Below the pieces are notes generated by a model. That model was not told the origin of the DNA, made no database searches, and saw nothing but the letters and a program-made list of their open reading frames with translations. The translations under genes and the position numbers were made by a program. Positions 1 through 7,209 of a DNA stretch of 53,165 nt are shown here, in pieces (the stretch's first letter is position 1; each line of letters begins with the position of its first letter). The stretch is from a virus: positions 1 to 53,165 of the IMG/VR virus record IMGVR_UViG_3300030118_000876; one strand, 5' to 3'.

Positions 1-99
1 TCAAGTAAACTATCTAAACTATCTAAAATATATAGATAAATTCAATATACCCTTTCATGAAAGGATTTCTTGAGGAATATATGTAAAACGCGGTAGTCA
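1..99. repeat. Left copy of 99-bp terminal direct repeat
   Basis: Bases 1-99 are identical to 53067-53165. An exact repeat of 99 bases at both ends of a contig is what a de Bruijn assembler leaves when it closes a circle with k=99, so the biological unit is most simply about 53,066 bp, circular or circularly permuted. A real terminal redundancy cannot be excluded from sequence alone. The segment lies in AT-rich noncoding DNA and holds three TATCTA-type motifs and a 14-bp palindrome. Confidence 0.9.
51..64. promoter_or_regulatory. 14-bp perfect palindrome
   Basis: CCTTTCATGAAAGG is a perfect dyad with no spacer. It sits between TATCTA motifs in the noncoding region and is repeated at 53117-53130 only because of the terminal overlap. 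It has the shape of a site for a dimeric DNA-binding protein; the 94-aa HTH protein at 13692 is one possible reader, by inference only. Confidence 0.4.
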
Positions 100-240
100 A
101 AGATTACCAATATATTTCTAGATATTTTAGATACCTGTACACAAACCATTGAAATTGAATAGTATTTCCTATCTATTTCCAATATCTATCTACAGAAACA
201 TTACAGATAGGACTGCCCACAAATAGATAGAACAACATGT

Positions 241-406
241 TTCCACATGTCATGTGAAGGCGTCGCTTTCTCTGTGTACGCGAGCCAACTTGCAAAATCG
301 GGTCGCCTCGCCCAAACTGGGTTTGTCTTTCGGGGCTGTCCTTTTACGGACTTCCTAAGAGACATTCAATCAACGCCATTGAACTAATTAACTAAGGAGG
401 TGTAAA
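241..406 (+). other. Noncoding leader of the gene at 407
   Basis: No ORF of substance, and base composition is less AT-rich than the preceding 240 bases. It holds the dyad at 244-256, a small stem CAAAC/TGG/GTTTG (313-325), a GTCC/GGAC stem around 338-351, and the Shine-Dalgarno AAGGAGG at 395-401 for the GTG start at 407. I found no convincing -10/-35 pair just upstream of the gene. The little stems suggest a structured 5' leader, but no known riboswitch or RNA family is recognisable. Confidence 0.35.
244..256. promoter_or_regulatory. Inverted repeat CACATG-T-CATGTG
   Basis: Two perfect 6-bp arms around a single T. It resembles a compact operator upstream of the first gene of the arm. The protein that would bind it is unknown. 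Confidence 0.35.
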
Positions 407-700
407 GTGGCAAAAATATACGAAGGTAATGTATCTATCTTTAAGAACTCTAAAGATAAGATTGTTGTAAAAGCTGATCCTACTGGTCAGTACAATGCTG
501 AGAATGTTGAAGCACTTGCTTCAAAGATGACTGAACTTGGTCGTTCTTTGAAAGCTGAAGTAAACTTCTTCATTCCAGAGACTAACTCAGACAAGCCTAT
601 CAAGGCTGTCTTGCTAGCTAATCGTTGGGGTTCCCCTTACGTAGCTTACTTACCTGAGGGTAAGACATCTACTCGTAAGCCTATTGAAAAGCTTGCTTAA
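407..700 (+). CDS. 97-aa early protein, paralogue of the protein at 52243
   Basis: Function unknown. A GTG start is chosen because AAGGAGG lies six bases upstream and the protein then has exactly the length of its paralogue. Both begin M-x-[KR]-I-[YF]-EGNVSI, share a mid-protein asparagine-rich stretch, have an [LM]A[ND]R[WY]G[SN]P motif near residues 72-79 and end in KLA. The compact mixed alpha/beta composition has no membrane segment and no obvious catalytic motif. It is first after the noncoding region and followed by a 9-bp stem-loop. The position suggests an abundant, very early protein; a DNA-binding or host take-over role is possible but unsupported. Confidence 0.8.
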   Translation: MAKIYEGNVSIFKNSKDKIVVKADPTGQYNAENVEALASKMTELGRSLKAEVNFFIPETNSDKPIKAVLLANRWGSPYVAYLPEGKTSTRKPIEKLA

Positions 701-708
701 TCTTAATC

Positions 709-737
709 AGGGACAGTGGTGTAATGCTACTGTCCCT
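709..737 (+). promoter_or_regulatory. Intergenic stem-loop without U-tract
   Basis: AGGGACAGT (709-717) pairs perfectly with ACTGTCCCT (729-737) around an 11-base loop. Few T residues follow, so it is a poor intrinsic terminator. It is more likely an mRNA-processing or 3'-end-protecting hairpin between the 97-aa gene and the zinc-ribbon gene. The paralogous gene at 52243 is followed by an analogous hairpin. Confidence 0.5.
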
Positions 738-756
738 ATTCGTGTTGGAGGTGAAT

Positions 757-957
757 ATGTATTCATGTGTTGTATGTTCTGCTGAAGTCAATGACAAACG
801 TGTCAAGTTAGGTTATGATACTTGCATGCTCTGTGGTGACAAGCAGGCTAGGGAGGTTGTGCATACAGTACTACCTTTACACAAATCCAACTACATGTTG
901 GTGACCAATCGGGAGGAACTGATTGGTTTCAATACGAAGGGAGGGATAGTCAAATGA
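757..957 (+). CDS. Small zinc-ribbon protein (66 aa)
   Basis: Start set at 757, where GGAGG lies five bases upstream; the longer reading from 724 has no such site. Two CxxC knuckles (CVVC near residues 4-7 and CMLC near 24-27) are spaced as in a treble-clef or zinc-ribbon fold, so zinc binding is expected. The C-terminal half has no recognisable domain. Similar short zinc-knuckle proteins are common in early regions of marine podoviruses, and their function is not established. Its stop overlaps the start of the next 32-aa ORF (ATGA). Confidence 0.65.
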   Translation: MYSCVVCSAEVNDKRVKLGYDTCMLCGDKQAREVVHTVLPLHKSNYMLVTNREELIGFNTKGGIVK

Positions 958-1052
958 AACTATCTGATAAACTTCTATGGATACTGTACTGTGCTATTGC
1001 GGCAGGTACAGTTTCATACTTAGACACAGTCTTTGAGTGGGGGTTATTCTAA
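954..1052 (+). CDS. 32-aa putative membrane peptide
   Basis: A short ORF beginning MKLSDKLLWILYCAIAAG, with an ATGA overlap to the preceding stop and a TAATG overlap to the next start. Gap-free coupling on both sides argues it is translated. GGAGGGATAG lies upstream at a usable distance. Residues 7-27 are hydrophobic enough for one membrane helix. The function is unknown. It is below common ORF length limits and would usually be missed. Confidence 0.5.
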   Translation: MKLSDKLLWILYCAIAAGTVSYLDTVFEWGLF

Positions 1053-1240
1053 TGTCTGCTCGTAAGGTTTTGTCTGCACTGGGGGCTACAGCTTTAGTTG
1101 TAGCTTTCGGTTTTCTACTAGCGTTTGTACTTATCAACTTCATGCTTGGTTGTGAGACTTGGGATGAAAGTCTTTGGACTGAGTACAACAGCTGTATAAC
1201 CCTTGGTCACATCATCGAAGGAATAGGAGGTAAACAATGA
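1052..1240 (+). CDS. 62-aa single-pass membrane protein
   Basis: The start at 1052 is favoured over the in-frame 1037 because it overlaps the preceding stop (TAATG) and has GGGGG seven bases upstream. Residues 10-35 (ALGATALVVAFGFLLAFVL) form a clear transmembrane helix after a short basic N-terminus. The remainder is short and polar, with two cysteines. The gene sits in the early arm, away from the lysis cluster, so a membrane take-over or superinfection role is as plausible as a holin role. No family is recognised. Confidence 0.6.
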   Translation: MSARKVLSALGATALVVAFGFLLAFVLINFMLGCETWDESLWTEYNSCITLGHIIEGIGGKQ

Positions 1241-1449
1241 CCAATAAGAAATCTATGAAGCTTTTCGTACTTCGGTATGGAAAAGGTGGAGATGTAGTAA
1301 AGGGGGAAGATGGCACACCCCTGTACTTCAACGACAAACAAGTTGCCAAGAACCATCGGGGAGACAACATGGTTGTCTCATATGGCCCTGACCATCGTAA
1401 ACACAAAGGAGGAATAGATGCGAGCCACTCTACTAAAACAAACAATTAA
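1237..1449 (+). CDS. 70-aa hypothetical protein
   Basis: It overlaps the preceding stop by four bases (ATGA) with GGAGG upstream, and runs 32 bases into the AAA+ gene. The sequence is basic, with motifs such as LRYGKGG and SYGPDHRKHKGG and no predicted membrane segment. No domain is recognised. Tight translational coupling with the MoxR-type ATPase gene is the only clue to function. Confidence 0.6.
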   Translation: MTNKKSMKLFVLRYGKGGDVVKGEDGTPLYFNDKQVAKNHRGDNMVVSYGPDHRKHKGGIDASHSTKTNN

Positions 1450-2410
1450 ATCATTGTTCCCTACACAACGGACAATGGCAATCGAAGGTGCACCGGGTGG
1501 TGGTAAGACTACCATCTGTGAAGAAGTTGCCAATGAATTGAAGGTTGGTTTCATTGAGAAACACATGCCGACAATGTTGGTCGAAGACTTCGGTATCATG
1601 TATCCAAATGGTGATGATATGTTGCACTACAAACTACCAGACTGGTATCCGTCACAAGACAGAACGGATATACCTGACACTGGTATCCTATGCTTTGATG
1701 ACAGGAACCAAGCCAATGCTGACTTGCAGAAAGTCTTGGCTAACATCTGTCAAGCTAGGAATCTACATGGTAAACCACTCAAGGAAGGTTGGATGGTTGT
1801 CTCGACAGGTAACCGACAGTCTGACAGAGCAGGTGCTAATCGTGTACTGTCTCACTTGCGTAATCGTGAGACTGTGTATGAACTTGAAACACACCTTGAT
1901 GACTGGTGTTCATGGGCTATTGACCATGGAGTGAAGCCCGAAGTTGTTTCGTTCATACGTTTCAGACCTAATCTCTTGCATGACTTTGATGCTCAACGTG
2001 ACCAAAACCCTACACCACGTTCATGGGTTGAGGGTGTGTCTGACGCCATTGGTGTTGTACCAACTAACGCTGAGTATGAAACATTCAAGGGTGCTGTTGG
2101 TGAAGGTGCGGCGGCAGAATTTGTAGGTTTCGTTAAGATCTACAGGAAGCTACCGAATCCTGACAACATCATCATGAATCCTACTACAGCCGAGGTTCCT
2201 GATGACCCTGCTACGTTGTATGCCCTGTCTGGTGCTATCGCTGAACGTGCAACTGTCAACAACTTTGAGCGTGTTGTGACTTATGCCGAGCGTATGCCAC
2301 CTGAGTTCAGTGTACTGTCTGTGTCCTATGCAAGTCGTAAGAACGCAGAACTGGCTTCAACGCAAGCGTTTACGAAGTGGGCTGTTAACCATCAAGATGT
2401 CCTATTTTAA
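1418..2410 (+). CDS. MoxR/CbbQ-type AAA+ ATPase
   Basis: A 330-aa AAA+ ATPase. Walker A is GAPGGGKT at residues 24-31; a Walker B-like stretch ILCFDDRNQA lies near residue 93, followed by a sensor-like STGNR near 126-131. The compact single-domain architecture and its context next to a VWA-domain protein fit the MoxR clade. These ATPases act as chaperones that remodel or activate a partner complex, usually together with a VWA protein that recognises the target through its MIDAS site. Start 1418 follows AGGAGG. The genes at 2422 and 3273 appear to form one unit with it. Confidence 0.85.
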   Translation: MRATLLKQTIKSLFPTQRTMAIEGAPGGGKTTICEEVANELKVGFIEKHMPTMLVEDFGIMYPNGDDMLHYKLPDWYPSQDRTDIPDTGILCFDDRNQANADLQKVLANICQARNLHGKPLKEGWMVVSTGNRQSDRAGANRVLSHLRNRETVYELETHLDDWCSWAIDHGVKPEVVSFIRFRPNLLHDFDAQRDQNPTPRSWVEGVSDAIGVVPTNAEYETFKGAVGEGAAAEFVGFVKIYRKLPNPDNIIMNPTTAEVPDDPATLYALSGAIAERATVNNFERVVTYAERMPPEFSVLSVSYASRKNAELASTQAFTKWAVNHQDVLF

Positions 2411-2421
2411 CGGAGGTAGAT

Positions 2422-3273
2422 ATGAAGTTATCGGACAAAGCACTATTGGTTCAACTGAATGTATCACAGTGGACTGCTAGGAAGTATGACAAGAGGGCTA
2501 CTGAACAGGTAGCCCAACAGAATGGTTCTGCTGTACAAGCAGGACGATACAACAAATCGTTGTTACCTATGAATGATTACCTTGATAATGTTCATAAGAA
2601 AACAACCACTATCAGAGCGAAGTACTACGCCAATACCCTACCTTGGGGTATTGAGGGTACAATGTTGTTACCATCTGCAAACTACTTGAACTTCATGACA
2701 GAGTTTAGGAAGGAGAAAGCAGATTGGCAAACACTTGTGGACAGCTTTTGGAATGAGTATTCAAGGCTGAAGCAAGATGCACAACGCTTCTTGGGTAACC
2801 TGTACAACGATGCAGACTACCCACCACTGCACGACATCCAACGTAAATTCAAGATGGACTTGGCTGTGTTCCCTGTACCATCTAACGATTTTCGTGTGCA
2901 AATATCGGATGATGAACTGTCTCGTATACAGAATGATGTTGAAGCTAGAGTACAAGATGCGGCTCAACAAGCTATGCAGGAAGCATGGCAACGTTTGTAT
3001 GACCGAGTCAAACACATGGCTGAGAAACTTGCAGACCCTAAGGCTATCTTCCGAGATACTCTGATCGAGAATACCAAGGAAGTATGTTCTGTACTTAGCC
3101 GACTTAACTTTGCTGATGACCCTAACTTGGAAGCCTTACGACAACAAGTTGAGGGAAGTCTAGCTAACAACCACCCTGAAAGTCTACGTAATGACCCTGA
3201 CTTGAGACGTGATAAAGCGGCTGAAGCCAAGGCAATCATGGACAAGATGGGTGCATTTATGGGAGGTAACTAA
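2422..3273 (+). CDS. 283-aa helical partner in the MoxR/VWA block (possibly DUF3150-like)
   Basis: It lies between the AAA+ gene and the VWA gene, its last base overlapping the next ATG. It is predicted largely alpha-helical, with a coiled-coil-prone middle (residues about 150-220) and a conserved-looking segment around residues 135-155 (YPPLHDIQRKF, then FPVPSNDFRV). Similar proteins flanked by an AAA+ ATPase and a VWA protein occur in phages and plasmids; I suspect DUF3150 but cannot confirm it. By position it is a substrate, adaptor or scaffold for the ATPase. No catalytic motif is visible. Confidence 0.6.
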   Translation: MKLSDKALLVQLNVSQWTARKYDKRATEQVAQQNGSAVQAGRYNKSLLPMNDYLDNVHKKTTTIRAKYYANTLPWGIEGTMLLPSANYLNFMTEFRKEKADWQTLVDSFWNEYSRLKQDAQRFLGNLYNDADYPPLHDIQRKFKMDLAVFPVPSNDFRVQISDDELSRIQNDVEARVQDAAQQAMQEAWQRLYDRVKHMAEKLADPKAIFRDTLIENTKEVCSVLSRLNFADDPNLEALRQQVEGSLANNHPESLRNDPDLRRDKAAEAKAIMDKMGAFMGGN

Positions 3274-4394
3274 TGGCAGATGTTGAGAAACGAATCAGTA
3301 AAGCTAAGACTTCATTGATTCTTGAGCATCCCTTTGTTGGTAGTATTGCTTTGAATATGCCGATGAAGGTTGACAACTCTGTACCTACTGCCGCCACTAA
3401 TGGTAAGCGTGTACTGTTCAATGGAGATTTCTGCAATGGGTTGGATGATGAGGAACTTAAGTTCCTCGTCGCCCACGAATGTTTACACCCAATGTTGGAA
3501 CACAACTTCCGTAGACAAGAACGTAATCCATACAAGTGGAACAAAGCGGCTGACTATGTAATCAACAAGCTGTTGACTGATGAAGGTATTGGTAAGATGC
3601 CCGAACAAGGTCTGCTTGATGAGAATATATACCAGTCTGGTAATGGTACATCCGAGGGTATCTACGGAATACTACCCGAGGAAGATGAAGGTAATGAAGG
3701 CTATGGTGGTCAAGGTCAACCACTAGACAGCTGTGAAGATGGTGAAGGTTCACCTGCTGAAGTATCACAGCAACAAGCCGAATGGAAAGTCAAGGTAGCA
3801 CAAGCGGCTCAAGCGGCTAAGATGATGGGCAAGTTGAGTGCAGGTCTTGAACGTATCGTTGATGAAGTCTTGAAACCCAAAGTGGACTGGAGGGAAGTCT
3901 TACAGAGATTTGTTGTCAAGTGTAAGTCTGACCAACGCTCGTGGGCTAGACCCAATAGACGATTCCTTTCTCAAGGATTGTATTTACCAAGTGTATCGGG
4001 TGAATCATTGGGAGACATTGCGTTCGCTGTAGACTGTTCGGGTTCTATCGGACAAGACGAAATCAATCAGTATGCTAGTGAAATACGTACAGTTTGGGAA
4101 GATCACAGACCAACAAATATACACGTCATCTACTTTGATTCTGAAGTCTGTCACTACGATAAGTTTGACAGAGACAACGAACCAACAATCAAACCACATG
4201 GGGGTGGAGGTACTGCTTTCAGTCCTGTGTTCAAATACATGCAAGACAATTCTATTGACCCAGTTGCTTGTGTGTTTCTAACAGACCTTTGCTGTGATGA
4301 CTTTGGTGATGCACCTGATTACCCAGTTCTATGGGTGTCAACGCATGATGACAAAGCACCATTTGGTGAGGTCGTAATGATGAAGGAGGTATAA
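3273..4394 (+). CDS. VWA-domain protein with N-terminal metallopeptidase-like domain (DUF2201-type)
   Basis: A 373-aa two-domain protein. The N-terminal part carries HECLH at residues 68-72, an HExxH zinc-protease signature, in a helical context (VAHECLHPMLEH). An acidic/glycine-rich linker near residues 125-165 follows. The C-terminal domain has the MIDAS motif DCSGS at 254-258 and a later GGGGTAF loop typical of von Willebrand A folds. This architecture matches the metallopeptidase-VWA family that pairs with MoxR ATPases in bacteria. In the family the VWA domain recruits targets while the ATPase remodels them; whether the protease site is active here is unknown. ATG 3273 overlaps the preceding stop. 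Confidence 0.85.
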   Translation: MADVEKRISKAKTSLILEHPFVGSIALNMPMKVDNSVPTAATNGKRVLFNGDFCNGLDDEELKFLVAHECLHPMLEHNFRRQERNPYKWNKAADYVINKLLTDEGIGKMPEQGLLDENIYQSGNGTSEGIYGILPEEDEGNEGYGGQGQPLDSCEDGEGSPAEVSQQQAEWKVKVAQAAQAAKMMGKLSAGLERIVDEVLKPKVDWREVLQRFVVKCKSDQRSWARPNRRFLSQGLYLPSVSGESLGDIAFAVDCSGSIGQDEINQYASEIRTVWEDHRPTNIHVIYFDSEVCHYDKFDRDNEPTIKPHGGGGTAFSPVFKYMQDNSIDPVACVFLTDLCCDDFGDAPDYPVLWVSTHDDKAPFGEVVMMKEV

Positions 4395-4588
4395 TGGGAC
4401 AAGTTAAGCAACTGCTTATAGAAGCAGAATCATTATTGGTTACATGCCTAGATGATTGGGGCATGACCAATGACCAAGCGTTTGCAAAGATACGCAAACA
4501 GTTAGGTAGCATGGCTGAAGACCATGTACGTCAACTAGTAAACAAATGGAATAAGGAGGATAAAAATGGCAACAGTACGATTCAGTGA
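4394..4588 (+). CDS. 64-aa hypothetical protein
   Basis: It starts within the stop of the VWA gene (TAATG) and overlaps the next gene by 23 bases. A short helical protein with a Glu/Lys-rich C-terminus and no domain recognised. Position suggests an accessory of the MoxR/VWA block or a simple spacer gene. Confidence 0.5.
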   Translation: MGQVKQLLIEAESLLVTCLDDWGMTNDQAFAKIRKQLGSMAEDHVRQLVNKWNKEDKNGNSTIQ

Positions 4589-5246
4589 TGCGTTGAAAGA
4601 TACCATCCGTACCAATGCAAAAAACATGTTCGAAGCGAACATCAAGAAAACAGAAGCAGACTATCCATCAACATGGGCAGATAAGTTTTACAATTCATTC
4701 TTTCCTGCTGATGTGATTGTTAAGTTCAATGTACTACCAGACTACGCATTGGACAAGAAAGAACGAGTCGACTTTCGTGGGTTTCATAATGCACCCGAAG
4801 ATGTATGGCAGACAGGTGAATACAAACATGAGACATGGAAGTTGGTAAGTGAGATACCACTAAACTTCAGTACACCTAAGCCTTGGCCTCATAAATTTAA
4901 CAAGGAGGATACAGGGTTTGATGATCAGTGGCGTAGTGGTTCTTGTGACTACAACGATAGTAGATGGGACTGGTTGAAAGCCGAGTTCAAGGAATACAAT
5001 CGTAAAGTCTTTGAGATACGAAGCAAACAAGAGAAGTTCTTGGAAGGTGTTAACAGGATTATGGATACATATTCTACGTTAGCCCCTGCACTCAAAGCAT
5101 GGCAACCATTGTGGGATTTGTTGGATGACAATACCAAGGAACGACACAAGAAGGTAGTCGAACGTAAGAAGTCGAGTGATACAGACTTAGGTGTAAACCT
5201 AAACGACATGACTGCGGCTGTAACATTTAATAAACTAACGAGGTAA
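4566..5246 (+). CDS. 226-aa phage protein, possible Nmad5-like
   Basis: Start after an AAGGAGG site. The overall pattern resembles a family seen in many phages and annotated as nucleotide-modification-associated (Nmad5). An N-terminal segment VRFSDALKDTIRTNAKNMFE is followed by a variable middle rich in tryptophan. The end is helical, with TLAPALKAWQPLWDLL near residues 170-185 and a Lys-rich stretch after it. This is a weak, by-eye match; the family's biochemical role is itself inferred from genome context. No other base-modification gene is evident here, so a different role is possible. Confidence 0.55.
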   Translation: MATVRFSDALKDTIRTNAKNMFEANIKKTEADYPSTWADKFYNSFFPADVIVKFNVLPDYALDKKERVDFRGFHNAPEDVWQTGEYKHETWKLVSEIPLNFSTPKPWPHKFNKEDTGFDDQWRSGSCDYNDSRWDWLKAEFKEYNRKVFEIRSKQEKFLEGVNRIMDTYSTLAPALKAWQPLWDLLDDNTKERHKKVVERKKSSDTDLGVNLNDMTAAVTFNKLTR

Positions 5247-5248
5247 TA

Positions 5249-6307
5249 ATGACAGAGATAATATATCCAAATGGGCTGACTGAAGGCGAAATACCACCTA
5301 TCAAGTACACCAACTGGTGGGAAAGCGACAGGTCACTCAACAGCTACGAACAAATGGTAGCTTTTTTCAATCGGGCAAGAGATAAAACTAAGGGTAAGCC
5401 TGTAACCCAATGGTCTAAGCTGACTATGGAAGGTGATGTAGTGTACATTAATCTTCTCAACTATGGCACAGACAAGCTAGCCAAGATAACACCTGACAAC
5501 ATCATTGAGTTTATTGCTGAGCCAATGACTATTTGGCAACAGAGTCAATCAATGGTTGGTGCTTTCCATAGGTGGTATCCGTTTACATTCATGAGACATC
5601 GTAAGGGTTTGTATCGTGCCCAACATACTAAGGTCATGAGTAAGATAGCAGATATAAAAGTAAAAGAAAAACGTGAATCAATGTTGGCTATGACTAAGCA
5701 AGAAGTCGATGATGCTAAAGCCGCAGAAAAGTACTATGGCTATTGGAATTATGGCTATCAAGTACACACTGAAATCATGAAGGAGTCCCCATCATACTTC
5801 AAGGGTCTGCGTTTTCACATGCTTACCGGCGAGTGTCTCAATCAAAGACCTGACGACAAGTTTGTAGAAGATCCCGAGAAGCGTAAAGAGTGGCGTAAAA
5901 TGCTGACTAAATTCAAGCGAGGTATGAAAGCTAGAATCAAAGTCCATGCTCTTGATGGTATTGTCAACGAGGTATGGGACAACAAACAGCTAGGTGGTCA
6001 GCACCAATGGAAACAACCCGATTGGTCTGCTGAAGAATGGACTACCCTACTACAGAAGTGTATTCGTGACTGTGACTATCCTAGAGAATTACTGATCGGT
6101 TTGGTTCAGACATCACATAGTGGATACTATATGTCTAGTAGACCAACTGCTGATGACCTTAGAAAAACACTTGATAGGGTACTCAACGATATGAGTATCG
6201 AACTTCGTAGACGATTCGGTGTCTTTGAGAAAGAAGGACATGATGAGAAAAAGCAGGACAAGTACAGAGGATACAATTCTTCTATAACTATCGAAGGTGT
6301 CCTATGA
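5249..6307 (+). CDS. 352-aa protein of unknown function
   Basis: It starts three bases after the previous stop, with GAGG upstream, and overlaps the next gene by four bases. Tryptophan- and lysine-rich, mostly helical, soluble. A charged helical segment (residues about 130-155) and a C-terminal segment SIELRRRFGVFEKEG are visible, but no catalytic motif or known fold is recognised. Its position between the MoxR/VWA block and the proteasome-like gene suggests an early host-interaction or nucleic-acid role. Confidence 0.55.
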   Translation: MTEIIYPNGLTEGEIPPIKYTNWWESDRSLNSYEQMVAFFNRARDKTKGKPVTQWSKLTMEGDVVYINLLNYGTDKLAKITPDNIIEFIAEPMTIWQQSQSMVGAFHRWYPFTFMRHRKGLYRAQHTKVMSKIADIKVKEKRESMLAMTKQEVDDAKAAEKYYGYWNYGYQVHTEIMKESPSYFKGLRFHMLTGECLNQRPDDKFVEDPEKRKEWRKMLTKFKRGMKARIKVHALDGIVNEVWDNKQLGGQHQWKQPDWSAEEWTTLLQKCIRDCDYPRELLIGLVQTSHSGYYMSSRPTADDLRKTLDRVLNDMSIELRRRFGVFEKEGHDEKKQDKYRGYNSSITIEGVL

Positions 6308-6768
6308 CAGTCGTAGTTTGGGATGGAATGAATCTAGCTACTGATAGACAAGCTAATGATGGCTCTCTTAAATGGGAGTCATCAAAGGCTTGGTACGTAT
6401 CTAGTAATGGTGAAGTCAGCATTGTTTCGGGTGTTGGGTTATTGTCACATATTGTAACACTACGTGAGTGGTATAAGAGTGGGGCTTTACCCGACAGGTA
6501 TCCGGCAGAGATACAACATAACACAGCTCAACTTATTGTCATAAGACAGGATGGGTTGTGGGTCTATGATGGTACTGCTTACCCCGAACATAAGGGCTTC
6601 AATGTGTGTGCCTTTGGACATGGTAGAGATTTCGCTTTCGGTGCATTAGCTATGGGTGCTGATGCTCGTAAGGCTGTGGAAATAGCTTGTGAATATTCTT
6701 TACAATGTGGTAAAGGTGTGGAAATATATAGTTTACAAAGAGGTAAAGATAATGTCGAAGAAGTATGA
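6304..6768 (+). CDS. Proteasome beta / HslV-like N-terminal nucleophile hydrolase
   Basis: A 154-aa protein beginning M-T-VVVWDG. After Met removal, Thr1 would be the nucleophile. The ATDRQ segment places an Asp at residue 13 of the mature chain, as in proteasome subunits (Asp17). Lys27 in ESSKAWYV could serve as the Lys33 equivalent. A GHGRDFAFGALAMGADARKA segment corresponds to the GSG...A...GAL region of HslV and the proteasome. It is shorter than bacterial HslV (about 175 aa), and no HslU is encoded, so it either works with a host unfoldase or acts alone. Phage members of this fold are known as predictions; their substrates are not. Confidence 0.75.
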   Translation: MTVVVWDGMNLATDRQANDGSLKWESSKAWYVSSNGEVSIVSGVGLLSHIVTLREWYKSGALPDRYPAEIQHNTAQLIVIRQDGLWVYDGTAYPEHKGFNVCAFGHGRDFAFGALAMGADARKAVEIACEYSLQCGKGVEIYSLQRGKDNVEEV

Positions 6769-7207
6769 AAAGGTAATGAAATACCTTATAGATAACCCTA
6801 CTGCTAAAGCTAGTGTTGTAGCCAAGGCTTGTAAGTGTAGTGTCAAGTATGTCTACAATCTTAAATCAAATGTTGGAACACCAAAGGAAGTCTTTGAGAA
6901 AGAAGCTAGAGATAAACAGAGGAAGGCACTGGTCAATAGAACTAGTGTACTAATGACAGCTGATGACATGGTTAGTAAAGCTAGGCAACAAGACCACGGA
7001 AGTTTTCTTAACAATGCTACCATGACAGCACAGTATTGGAATACTCATTTAGGTTTGATTGATTTTATAAAACCTAGAGATGTTCCTATCATGCTAGCTT
7101 TGCTGAAGATTGCAAGGATTCATGAGAACCCATCACACATAGACAACTATGTTGACACATGTGGGTACTCTGCACTTGCAGCGGAAATGTCGGAAGACAG
7201 GGAGTAG
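6752..7207 (+). CDS. HTH plus DUF6378-like protein (151 aa)
   Basis: Start placed at 6752 (MSKKYEK), behind GAGG and overlapping the preceding gene by 17 bases; the longer reading from 6689 has a low-complexity N-terminus that is only a shadow of the upstream gene. Residues 10-45 resemble a helix-turn-helix (AKASVVAKACKCSVKYVYNLK). Residues 70-148 match the phage DUF6378 pattern, with YW...GL..FI..RDVPIMLALLKIAR and a later D-Y-V-D-x-x-GY. The function of DUF6378 is unknown. The HTH suggests DNA binding near the polymerase gene. Confidence 0.65.
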   Translation: MSKKYEKVMKYLIDNPTAKASVVAKACKCSVKYVYNLKSNVGTPKEVFEKEARDKQRKALVNRTSVLMTADDMVSKARQQDHGSFLNNATMTAQYWNTHLGLIDFIKPRDVPIMLALLKIARIHENPSHIDNYVDTCGYSALAAEMSEDRE

Positions 7208-7209
7208 TT

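Larger units (their letters stand above)
1..240. other. AT-rich noncoding region with clustered TATCTA/TAGATA motifs (candidate origin or control region)
   Basis: No gene is visible. TATCTA or its complement TAGATA occurs at 11, 20, 33, 119, 128, 170, 183, 187 and 224, including a tandem AACTATCTA x2 at 8-25. Three more lie across the junction at 52955, 52964 and 52999. Such clustering in AT-rich DNA beside palindromes is typical of iterons in replication origins or of operator arrays. The function is inferred, not shown. Confidence 0.5.

Noticed and set aside
241-406. Possible tRNA or riboswitch in the leader of the first gene
   Set aside because: Only short separate stems; no cloverleaf, CCA end or known riboswitch core.
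1545-1934. 129-aa plus-strand ORF inside the MoxR-type ATPase gene
   Set aside because: Overlaps the ATPase Walker region in another frame; no SD and no family pattern.
7159-7209. 17-residue extension of the DNA polymerase
   Set aside because: No SD before 7159; GGAG precedes ATG 7210, where the exonuclease domain begins.
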